DNA of 21,949 bases from CAYSFW01 sp050329935. GTDB taxonomy: Bacteria > Pseudomonadota > Gammaproteobacteria > UWMA-0217. Location of the stretch: NCBI GenBank assembly GCA_050329935.1, contig JBHJOI010000024.1, forward strand, positions 1 through 21,949, given 5' to 3'. The position numbers and the translations under genes were made by a program. The notes beneath the pieces are model-generated. The model made no database searches, was not told the DNA's origin, and worked only from the letters and a program-made list of their open reading frames with translations. Of the stretch, positions 15,004 to 21,264 are shown in pieces; positions within the stretch are counted from its first letter, which is position 1, and each line of letters opens with the position of its first letter.

Positions 15004-16384
15004 CGCCGCGACCATTCTGATCGTCGATGACGACCCCTTGAGCGTCGATCTGCTGGAGCAGGAATTGGCCGAATCCGGATATCGCACCCGCGCGGTGCGC
15101 AGCGGCGAGGAAGCGCTCGCGCTCGCGGCCGGCATTCAGCCCGATCTGGTGCTGCTCGATATTCTGATGCGCGGAATCGACGGCTATGAAACCTGCCAAC
15201 GTCTCAAGCGCGACGAGGCAACGCGCGCGACTCCGGTTATCTTTCTGACCGCGTTGGTCGAAACATTCGACAAGGTGCGCGCCTTTCGCAGCGGTGGGGT
15301 CGACTACGTCACCAAGCCGTTCGACAGCGAGGAATTACTCGCGCGCGTCGCGACTCATCTTGCGTTGCGGCGCGAGATCGAGGCCCACCGTCGCTCGCGC
15401 GCCACGATTCGGCTGTTGATCGAGAGCGGTCGTCCAAGCGCGGACGCGATGATCGGCGAATCGTTGGCGTTGCGGCGCGTGCGCGAGCAACTCGCGCAAG
15501 TCGCCCCAACCGACAGCACCGTTCTGATTCAGGGCGAGACGGGCACCGGCAAGGAGCTGGTGGCGAATGCGATTCACGCCTCAAGCCACCGTCGCGAACG
15601 ACCGCTGATCGTCGTCAACTGCGCCGCGCTGCCGCGTGAACTGGTGGAGAGCACGCTGTTCGGACACGAAAAAGGCGCTTTTACCGGCGCCATGCAACAG
15701 CGCCGCGGTCGCTTCGAGTTGGCGGACGGCGCCACGTTGTTGCTCGACGAGATCGGCGAGTTGCCGCTGGAAGCGCAGGCCAAGCTGCTGCGGGTGTTAC
15801 AGAACGGCGCATTCGAACGCGTCGGTGGCATCCGCACCCTGCACAGCGACGTACGCATCATCGCCGCGACCAATCGCGACCTAGCGGTCGAGGTGCGCGC
15901 CGGGCGCTTTCGTGCCGATCTGTATTACCGTCTCGATGTCTTTCCGCTTCGATTGCCGCCGCTGCGCGAGCGCCTCGAAGACCTCCCCGACCTGGTGCGA
16001 TATTTTATCGCCAACAGCGCGCGCAAACTTGGCCGTCCCAGCGAGGGCGTCGCCGCCGCGATCATTGCGCAGACGCAGGGCTACCACTGGCCCGGCAATA
16101 TCCGCGAACTTGAGAATCTCGTCGAGCGCGCGCTCATCGCGGGGCAGGGCGGATTCCTCGCGCGTGGCGAGGCGTTCGAATCGCCCGTGAGCACGCAGGC
16201 GACACCGCTGGAATTCGACGCTGACGCAACACTTGAAGTGGTCGAGCGCACGTATATCCGCCGAGTGCTTGAACGGGTGCGGTGGCAGATCGAAGGCACC
16301 CATGGCGCTGCGCGCCGACTGGGTCTCAACCCGAGCACCCTGCGCGGCCGCATGCGCAAACTCGGTATCCGCCGGACATCCTGA
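14993..16384 (+). CDS. NtrC-family sigma54-dependent response regulator
   Basis: A 463-residue activator starting at TTG 14993, supported by GGAGG eight bases upstream. Receiver: residues 1-125 with acidic cluster Asp12-Asp13-Asp14, phospho-acceptor Asp56 (LVLLDIL) and Lys in YVTKPFD. AAA+ domain: Walker A GETGTGKE at 181-188, the sigma54-contacting loop GAFTGA at 228-233, Walker B LLLDEIGEL, sensor AATNRDL, and arginine finger region FRADLYYRLDVFPLRLPPLRER. C-terminal Fis-type helix-turn-helix: GTHGAARRLGLNPSTLRGRMRKLGI. It hydrolyses ATP to open sigma54-holoenzyme promoters. A candidate target promoter lies just downstream at 16506. Confidence 0.95.
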   Translation: MDSDAATILIVDDDPLSVDLLEQELAESGYRTRAVRSGEEALALAAGIQPDLVLLDILMRGIDGYETCQRLKRDEATRATPVIFLTALVETFDKVRAFRSGGVDYVTKPFDSEELLARVATHLALRREIEAHRRSRATIRLLIESGRPSADAMIGESLALRRVREQLAQVAPTDSTVLIQGETGTGKELVANAIHASSHRRERPLIVVNCAALPRELVESTLFGHEKGAFTGAMQQRRGRFELADGATLLLDEIGELPLEAQAKLLRVLQNGAFERVGGIRTLHSDVRIIAATNRDLAVEVRAGRFRADLYYRLDVFPLRLPPLRERLEDLPDLVRYFIANSARKLGRPSEGVAAAIIAQTQGYHWPGNIRELENLVERALIAGQGGFLARGEAFESPVSTQATPLEFDADATLEVVERTYIRRVLERVRWQIEGTHGAARRLGLNPSTLRGRMRKLGIRRTS

Positions 16385-16420
16385 CTGTTTTATATGACGG
16401 CCATGCGTTGTCAAATCGGG

Positions 16421-16440
16421 CGGCGCCGCGCTCGGCGCCG
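16421..16440. terminator. GC-rich hairpin after the signalling operon
   Basis: CGGCGCCG-cgct-CGGCGCCG: an 8-base self-complementary arm repeated around a 4-base loop, 37 bases after the regulator's stop. It has no T-run. It could reduce read-through; being upstream of the sigma54-like promoter, it could alternatively be an activator-binding palindrome pair. Confidence 0.4.
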
Positions 16441-16505
16441 GGAAGCCGGGCAATCGCGCCACGACAAGCGCCTGAAATCATAACAATTACGCGCGCCAGC
16501 GGGTT

Positions 16506-16521
16506 TGGCCCGGTGCGTGCA
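16506..16521 (+). promoter_or_regulatory. Candidate sigma54 (-24/-12) promoter
   Basis: TGGCCCG-N4-GTGCA has the obligatory GG (16507-16508) and GC (16519-16520) exactly ten bases apart. It matches the consensus TGGCACG-N4-TTGCA at all but two positions. The start point would be near 16532, 45 bases before ATG 16577. Its position immediately downstream of a sigma54 activator gene strengthens the reading. Confidence 0.55.
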
Positions 16522-16536
16522 AGCTCCCATACCGAA

Positions 16537-16556
16537 GCGGGCTCGATCGAACCCGC
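16537..16556 (+). promoter_or_regulatory. Near-perfect palindrome in the predicted 5' leader
   Basis: GCGGG-c-TCGA/TCGA-a-CCCGC, a 20-base palindrome with one symmetric mismatch, lies between the predicted sigma54 start point and the Shine-Dalgarno (GAGAGGAG, 16561-16568). It could be an operator or an RNA hairpin influencing translation. Confidence 0.35.
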
Positions 16557-16576
16557 GCATGAGAGGAGAAACTATC

Positions 16577-16945
16577 ATGACATCTGCTCGCGAATTTCTG
16601 GAACATCGCTCAACCCGCGTGCGTCGTCCATTGGTTTGGGTTGCCGCCGCGACGATCGCAGGCCTCGGTCTAGGACTAACGTCACCTGCGCAACCCAGCG
16701 AAGCCATCACCGACGATGGCACATCGGTCGAACTCGAAAACAGCTTCTGGATTTGTGACCATGCCGCCGCCACCCGCGCGATCGACATCGGCACCATTAC
16801 CACCTGTAGCGTCATCGCCGAGGCAATCAAACAACGGCGGTTCAACAACGACTTTCGCGCCTTGTTCACTTGGTGGCAGCAGAATAAGTCCACGAAACAC
16901 CAGGCGATCGAGGCCGCGAGCCGCGTCGCCGCGAATCCGCGCTAG
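16577..16945 (+). CDS. Small exported hypothetical protein with two cysteines
   Basis: A 122-residue protein from ATG 16577, preceded by GAGAGGAG. The N-terminus is basic (REFLEHRSTRVRRPLVW) and followed by a hydrophobic stretch VAAATIAGLGLGLTSPAQPSEA, a signal peptide (cleavage near SEA) or membrane anchor. The mature part, about 75 residues, reads NSFWICDHAAATRAIDIG, then TTCSVIAEAIKQRRFNNDFRALFTWWQQNK. The two Cys could form a periplasmic disulfide. Short proteins with FW-x-CD and a WWxxNK tail occur in proteobacteria as conserved hypotheticals; I know no function. It is the first gene after the signalling operon and the best candidate target of the sigma54 activator. Confidence 0.8.
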   Translation: MTSAREFLEHRSTRVRRPLVWVAAATIAGLGLGLTSPAQPSEAITDDGTSVELENSFWICDHAAATRAIDIGTITTCSVIAEAIKQRRFNNDFRALFTWWQQNKSTKHQAIEAASRVAANPR

Positions 16946-16963
16946 GGTAATTTGCGCGCAGGC

Positions 16964-16983
16964 AAAGCACTCCCTGCTTTTTT
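16964..16983 (+). terminator. Intrinsic terminator after the small exported protein
   Basis: AAAGCA-ctccc-TGCTTT followed directly by three more T: a short stem with a U-tract, 19 bases after the stop at 16945 and correctly oriented for the plus strand. The stem is short and AT-containing, so strength is moderate. Confidence 0.5.
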
Positions 16984-16984
16984 G

Positions 16985-17007
16985 ACGCGCTCCGTCACGG
17001 AGCGCGT
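16985..17007. other. Perfect 10-base inverted repeat
   Basis: ACGCGCTCCG-tca-CGGAGCGCGT lies one base after the T-run of the preceding terminator. It is a very stable hairpin but has no T-run of its own on either strand. It may be a backup terminator or a protein-binding palindrome. The rest of 17008-17235 is non-coding, with the CCTAA/TTAGG arms at 17069-17095 and no clear promoter. Confidence 0.4.
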
Positions 17008-17235
17008 TCGATCGAATCGAAAAATTGATCCGATACGAGTGTTCCAACGAGCGACTAGTGACGCCGGACCTAACCTTGGTAATAGATCGATTAGGTTATC
17101 AACAAGGGTTGTCGCTGCGGTTATCCTGATCAGACAAGCCGCGTTGTGCCGGTCGCTTTCCGCTCGCGGATCAGTGCGCGTTGAGACTGAGCAAGGGGCG
17201 CGATATTCGAAACAACTATCTCAGGAGGCAGTCGA

Positions 17236-17604
17236 ATGCAGATCAATTCCCAGCCCGGCGGGGCTGCCAAGATTCTCCCGCGTATTCCCGACACGCAGAA
17301 TCAGACGGTTCGCGCGGGGCAAAACCTGGACCGTTTCTGCGGATGTGGTTCGGATAGCCAGCTTCGCGCGGTCCAGAAGCTGATTCAGCAGTTGTTGCGG
17401 CAGTTTGGCGGTGGACAAAAACCGCCGCCGCAACAACCACCGATCCAGCCGGTTTATGGGGTGATCATCGAGCCGCGGCCACCGATTCAGCCGGTTTACG
17501 GCGGCATCATCGAGGATCGCCCCCCGATCCAGCCGGTGTATGGCGCGCCGGTGGAGTCGATGGCGCAACAGGTGGATAAGACGGGATCGACCAGCGCTTC
17601 CTGA
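17236..17604 (+). CDS. Putative RiPP precursor with three VYG core repeats
   Basis: A 122-residue hydrophilic peptide with no signal peptide and a very strong Shine-Dalgarno (AGGAGG, eight bases before ATG), implying high expression. Residues 1-60 form a leader-like part with a Cys35-Gly-Cys37 motif (RFCGCGSDS) and a predicted helix (LRAVQKLIQQLLRQF). A Gly/Pro/Gln linker (GGGQKPPPQQ) precedes three 14-residue repeats starting at 68, 82 and 96: each opens PPIQPVYG, with Tyr74, Tyr88 and Tyr102, and continues VIIEPR, GIIEDR or APVES. A short tail follows. Repeated core units beside a radical SAM/SPASM gene are the standard layout of a multi-core RiPP. The product could instead be a structural Pro-rich repeat protein, but the maturase next door argues otherwise. 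Confidence 0.75.
   Translation: MQINSQPGGAAKILPRIPDTQNQTVRAGQNLDRFCGCGSDSQLRAVQKLIQQLLRQFGGGQKPPPQQPPIQPVYGVIIEPRPPIQPVYGGIIEDRPPIQPVYGAPVESMAQQVDKTGSTSAS
17437..17559 (+). repeat. Three tandem 42-base repeats encoding PPIQPVYG units
   Basis: Units begin at 17437, 17479 and 17521; the last is one codon short. Each encodes the same eight residues but with synonymous differences (for example ATC/ATT for Ile, TAT/TAC for Tyr, GTT/GTG for Val), so the repeats are not recent copies and the peptide sequence is under selection. Confidence 0.9.
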
Positions 17605-17813
17605 GCATTCGGTGATGGGCGGCCGTTCGGGGAACCGATGGGCGGGGTTCGTGTCTAGAATGACGAGGCGGTGAACAACACGGCCACCGTCGGTCGACGG
17701 AGTGCTGGCGAACGCGTGCCACCGTTCGGATTTCATCGCACGTCAGGTTGCGTTGAACCGTTGTCGATACGCCGCGCGCTCGATTTCGTCGACGCCAACA
17801 CGGGGATATCAAA
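17605..17813. other. Non-coding gap between precursor and maturase
   Basis: 209 bases with no credible gene on either strand. TAGAAT at 17656-17661 could be a -10 for a separate maturase promoter, without a recognisable -35. No strong terminator follows the precursor, so partial read-through, giving more precursor than enzyme, is plausible. Confidence 0.35.
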
Positions 17814-19175
17814 GTGATCGAAAGCTCGATTTCATCTTCGCAGCGTTACAAGCCGCGCAAACGCGAGTGTTACGCGGTCTGGGAAATCACGTTGAAATGC
17901 AATCTCGCGTGCACGCATTGCGGCTCGCGGGCCGGGGCGTCGCGCACGCGGGAATTGACCACGGCGGAGGCCTTCGACCTGATTCGGCAAATGGCCGAAG
18001 TGGGCATCACCGAGGTCACCCTGATCGGCGGCGAGGCGTTTTTGCGTCCCGACTGGTTGGAGATCGTCAGCGAGATTGTGCGGCAGGGCATGATCTGCTC
18101 GATGACCACGGGCGGTTACGGTATCAATCTGACGACCGCGCGGCGGATGAAGGCAGCCGGAATCAACCAGATTTCGATCTCGGTGGACGGCATGGAAGCG
18201 ACGCACGACCGGTTGCGGGGAAAGGCCGGCTCCTGGCGGCAGGCGTTCAACACCATGCGGCACATGAAGGATGTGGGCATTCCGTTTGGCTGCAACACGC
18301 AAGTCAATCGGTATTCCGCGCCCGAATTTCCGCTGCTGTACCAGGCGTTGCTCGACGCGGGCGCGAAAGCCTGGCAGATACAAATGACCGTGCCGATGGG
18401 CAACGCCGCCGACAATTCGGAAATGTTGCTGCAGCCGGTCGAGTTGCCCCTGTTTCATGCCCTGCTGGCGCAACTCGCGAAGCGCGGCCACCAGGAAGGC
18501 TTGATCGTTCAACCCGGGAACAATTTCGGCTACTACGGCCCTTATGACCGCTTGCTGCGCGGCTTCGGGCGCGACGACAACGAATGGTTTTTCTGGCGCG
18601 GCTGCATGGCGGGGCTCGCGACGATCGGGATCGAGGCCGACGGTGTGATCAAGGGGTGTCCGTCGCTGCCGACCTCGGCCTACACCGGCGGCAATATCCG
18701 TGACCACTCGCTGGCGGAAATTCTCACCGAACGCGAGGCGCTCACGTTCAACCTGAATGCCGGCACGCCGGAAGGGGTCGATCATCTTTGGGGATTCTGC
18801 GCCACCTGCGATTTCGCCGAACTCTGTCGCGGCGCCTGCAACTGGACGGCTCACGTGTTTTTCGACCGGCGCGGCAACAATCCCTATTGTCACCATCGAT
18901 CGCTGGTCCACGCCGCGCGCGGCCTGCGCGAGCATCTGACCTTGAAACGATCCGCCCAGGGACTGCCGTTCGATAACGGTGAGTTCGACATTGCCGTCAT
19001 CCCTCTGGAAGCCGCGTGGTCGGACGACACAACCCGATTCACGGTCGACACGATTCAGTGGCCGGCGTCCTGGCGCATCGATTGCGCGGCGATGGCGCGG
19101 CAACTGACGCTTGAAATCGAAAAGAACATCGAGAATACGCGCAACGCCCTGAAGGACGCGGTGACGGTCGCTTAA
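17814..19175 (+). CDS. Radical SAM/SPASM peptide maturase
   Basis: 453 residues from GTG 17814. The radical SAM core has Cys29-x3-Cys33-x2-Cys36 (WEITLKCNLACTHCGSRAG), the GGE-type motif LIGGEAFLRPDW, and SISVDGMEATHDRLRG. The SPASM domain has all seven cysteines in canonical spacing: C-x12-G-x4-C (GCMAGLATIGIEADGVIKGC), then C-x2-C-x5-C-x3-C (FCATCDFAELCRGAC) and a final Cys in NNPYCHHR. So it should carry one SAM-cleaving and two auxiliary 4Fe-4S clusters. From memory the core resembles the subfamily called Y-X(10)-GDL or GDL-motif peptide-associated maturases; the neighbouring precursor has no GDL. An extra ~70-residue C-terminal part ends in a helix. Likely substrate: the VYG repeats of the preceding gene. 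Confidence 0.9.
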   Translation: MIESSISSSQRYKPRKRECYAVWEITLKCNLACTHCGSRAGASRTRELTTAEAFDLIRQMAEVGITEVTLIGGEAFLRPDWLEIVSEIVRQGMICSMTTGGYGINLTTARRMKAAGINQISISVDGMEATHDRLRGKAGSWRQAFNTMRHMKDVGIPFGCNTQVNRYSAPEFPLLYQALLDAGAKAWQIQMTVPMGNAADNSEMLLQPVELPLFHALLAQLAKRGHQEGLIVQPGNNFGYYGPYDRLLRGFGRDDNEWFFWRGCMAGLATIGIEADGVIKGCPSLPTSAYTGGNIRDHSLAEILTEREALTFNLNAGTPEGVDHLWGFCATCDFAELCRGACNWTAHVFFDRRGNNPYCHHRSLVHAARGLREHLTLKRSAQGLPFDNGEFDIAVIPLEAAWSDDTTRFTVDTIQWPASWRIDCAAMARQLTLEIEKNIENTRNALKDAVTVA

Positions 19176-19338
19176 GCCGCGGCGGGACCTTGTACCATCG
19201 AGGCACGCCCGCGGAAACAACGAGATCAATTCGGCGCAAATGTCGAGTTTCAAGCCTAACCGTCAGTACTTTGGCGGCATGAATCCGCCACGGTGAATAA
19301 TCTCCGGTGAACCCGAGCCAATCGACTGGAGTACCCCC

Positions 19339-19758
19339 ATGTCCGAACCCAAATCGTTGGATCGCGCGCCGCGCTGGCGCACGCCGCTCGTTACCTTGCT
19401 GATCATTGCCGCCGTGGGCATTCTGGTCTGGAGCCAACTTCCGAAGGGCGCGTACCCGACCGACCTCAATCTCATCGGGGACGGGCGTCCGGCACTGGTC
19501 CTCGCCTATGACATCAACTACGCGGGCGGCATGCAAGTCATGGAGTTGATGAACGCCATTCGCGCCGAATACGCCGACCGCGCTCAGTTTATCGTCGCTC
19601 ATCTCGGTACACCGGACGGGCAGGCCTTCGCGGATCGGCATCGGATCGGGGACGGCACCGTAATGATGTTCGCCGGTGATGGTGCCCACGTCGAGACCTC
19701 CCATCTGCCCCGCACGCACGATGAGCTGCGTGGCGTGATTGACAGCGCGCTCCGCTAA
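19339..19758 (+). CDS. Membrane-anchored thioredoxin-fold protein lacking CxxC
   Basis: 139 residues from ATG 19339 (CTGGAG nine bases upstream). A basic N-terminus and one hydrophobic helix at about 14-32 (PLVTLLIIAAVGILVWSQL) tether it to the inner membrane with the rest outside the cytoplasm. RPALVLAYDINYAGGMQVMELMNAI aligns with the thioredoxin strand-active site-helix unit, but the CxxC position reads Ala-Gly-Gly-Met, so redox activity by the usual mechanism is excluded. DRAQFIVAHLGTPDGQAFADRHRIGDGTVMMFAGDG follows as the second half of the fold; the expected cis-Pro is not obvious. Lying 163 bases after the maturase on the same strand, it may be a binding or export partner of the modified peptide. 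The thioredoxin assignment is by eye. Confidence 0.75.
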   Translation: MSEPKSLDRAPRWRTPLVTLLIIAAVGILVWSQLPKGAYPTDLNLIGDGRPALVLAYDINYAGGMQVMELMNAIRAEYADRAQFIVAHLGTPDGQAFADRHRIGDGTVMMFAGDGAHVETSHLPRTHDELRGVIDSALR

Positions 19759-19886
19759 CCGGTGCTTGGACAAATGGCGCGGGCGCTCGAGCCGTGGCGC
19801 TTGGGTAGGCCGAGCGCGTGCGTGGCAAGGCACCGGAGTCCCGATCTCTGGCGCACCGTCACGGTGCCGCGGTCACGCGCGGTCGC

Positions 19887-20237
19887 TTAGAGGGTGACCG
19901 CCTCGGTTGAAGCGGCATCGGACGTGTCCGGTAGGGCTGGGTGAGTCTCATAGATCTCGATCCAACGCGACGTCGACAGGTTGCCGAGAAACGCGGCCTC
20001 GCGCTAGAGCGCGGAGGTCTCTGGATTGAACAGAATGTCGATGACCCGTCAGTACGCGGCGTTCAGGGATCTCGCCAGGTTGGAGGTTACGGTCGACATG
20101 GCCGGTGTGCCAAATGGGTTATAGAGGAACAACACCACGGGCTCGTTCGGAAGCGCGCACTCGGAGGCATCCATGCAAACCACCTCGAAATCCTTGCACT
20201 GCTTTTCCGTCGCCGGGCGGAAAGCTGTGCGGATATT
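19887..20237 (-). pseudogene. Remnant of a class I SAM-dependent methyltransferase
   Basis: Read on the minus strand, 117 codons give NIRTAFRPATEKQCKDFE, VVCMDASECALPNEPVV and LFLYNPFGTPAMSTV, followed by further family-like sequence to a natural TAA at 19887. This is the central block of a common bacterial class I methyltransferase family (acidic strand-4 DA motif, then P-x-x-P and LYNPF). Two in-frame stops interrupt it (TGA after LNAAY, TAG after NPETSAL). The N-terminal half with the SAM-binding glycine loop is missing; an in-frame TGA at 20240 and then unrelated sequence replace it. It is therefore a decayed, 5'-deleted gene. Confidence 0.7.
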
Positions 20238-20256
20238 TCACACTTCGCCGATCTAG

Positions 20257-20370
20257 ATGAGCAAATGGGGGTGCTGGGGCATCACCAACGCGCTATACCG
20301 CAAGCGCGAAGAGGCGCCGAAGTACGTCGGGCTGCTGGAATTCATCGAGAACAACCCCACGTGGTGGTAA
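20257..20370 (+). pseudogene. C-terminal remnant of a paralogue of the 1642-3240 glycosidase-like gene
   Basis: 37 codons plus TAA read MSKWGCWGITNALYRKREEA then PKYVGLLEFIENNPTWW. By hand count 29 of 37 residues and 97 of 114 bases match the last 37 codons of the gene at 1642-3240 (3127-3240), without indels. Similarity may continue about ten codons upstream (TSP before an in-frame TAG at 20254, against SSP in the intact gene) and then stops near the methyltransferase remnant. No start site or catalytic part remains. Confidence 0.85.
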
Positions 20371-20583
20371 CGCGGTATTCGCGATTCATCCGGATCATCG
20401 CCGTATAGCCACCGCAACGCACGATGGCGGGTTGTCTGGCCTGGAAATGAGGAAAATGTCTGATCCCGTCACTGATCAACGGGATTCGAGCGCGAACAGC
20501 ACGAACTCGGGTTTTACGGCAGCATCGATGCCGCTGACACTTGCGCCGGATTGGGCGCGCCGGATCTGGGCCGAGTCTGAAGC

Positions 20584-21258
20584 TCAGGCTGAGCTGCCGG
20601 TGAACTCCAGTCGTACCTCGGCATGGCTGCCGAAGCGTCCGACCCGGTTCGCCTGCAAGCTGCGATAGCCGCGCCAGGCCTCGATGATCTGGCGTTCGGC
20701 CTGGCGATGGGTGTCATCGAGCAGAATAACGCAGTCGTCAGCTAGGCTTGATTGCATCACTGGCATAAGGCCATAACGACCGCCGGGAATGCTGCCCGGC
20801 GGGCCGTCGCAAACCACCACTGCAATCCCCCCGTTGAGGCTCTGGGCGTCGACGTCGTACCACTGGTAGTAGCCGTATTGACGCAGTGGTGCGTGGATCA
20901 GCGCGACATGATCATAGCCAAGCCCTTGCAACACTTGCTGCATGTAGTTGAACCAGATTTCGTTGTGCTCCAGCACCACCAGTCGTTGGCCGGAGTCACG
21001 CATCAGCGTCGCCATCAACAACGTGGTTGCGCCACTGCCGCATTCGAGCACTGGTCCCCGAGCGAGCGCAACATGTTGAGCGACGTGGCCAAGATAGGAG
21101 ACGCCGGCCGCGTAACCCAGATTACCCCAGGCCAATGCCAGCAACACAATGTCGGTGCGGCGGGGGATGCTGCCCGGCGCTGTCTGGCTCAAGCGATGGC
21201 AGGCGTTGGCCAGCAGGCGGGTTTTCAGGGGCAGGGTGGCCTTGCGCAGAGGTTGCAT
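20584..21258 (-). CDS. Class I SAM-dependent methyltransferase-like protein
   Basis: About 224 residues from ATG 21258 (MQPLRKATLPLK), or 226 from the in-frame ATG 21264. After an N-terminal helical region, GPVLECGSGATTLLMATL is a glycine-rich SAM-binding loop; RLVVLEHNEIWFNYM supplies the acidic strand-2 end, HAPLRQYGYYQWYDV a middle strand, VVVCDGPPG the strand-4 motif, and CVILLDDTHRQAERQIIEAW strand 5. This order is that of a Rossmann methyltransferase; related proteins occur in surface polysaccharide or hypothetical loci. The substrate is unknown. The gene faces the remnants at 19.9-20.4 kb, whose methyltransferase scrap belongs to a visibly different family, so this is not its parent. 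Confidence 0.78.
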   Translation of the reverse strand: MQPLRKATLPLKTRLLANACHRLSQTAPGSIPRRTDIVLLALAWGNLGYAAGVSYLGHVAQHVALARGPVLECGSGATTLLMATLMRDSGQRLVVLEHNEIWFNYMQQVLQGLGYDHVALIHAPLRQYGYYQWYDVDAQSLNGGIAVVVCDGPPGSIPGGRYGLMPVMQSSLADDCVILLDDTHRQAERQIIEAWRGYRSLQANRVGRFGSHAEVRLEFTGSSA

Positions 21259-21264
21259 GAGCAT

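Noticed and set aside
17046..17235. A sigma54 promoter for the RiPP precursor
   Set aside because: I looked for GG-N10-GC with TGGC/TTGC character and found none with correct spacing in this interval.
17832..19253. 473-codon open frame on the minus strand opposite the radical SAM gene
   Set aside because: It is the antisense shadow of a gene with complete radical SAM and SPASM motifs; the frame stays open because of high GC and has no recognisable domains.
19240..19296. 18-codon frame MSSFKPNRQYFGGMNPPR between the maturase and the thioredoxin-fold gene
   Set aside because: It contains an aromatic-Gly motif and was considered as a second precursor, but it has no Shine-Dalgarno at normal distance and is short enough to arise by chance.
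19853..19867. GCACCG-tca-CGGTGC hairpin after the thioredoxin-fold gene as a terminator
   Set aside because: The stem is only six bases, there is no T-run, and it lies about 95 bases after the stop; not strong enough to call.
19941..20408. 155-codon plus-strand frame across the remnant region
   Set aside because: It runs antisense to the methyltransferase remnant and out of frame with the glycosidase-like scrap; the apparent protein character comes from these.
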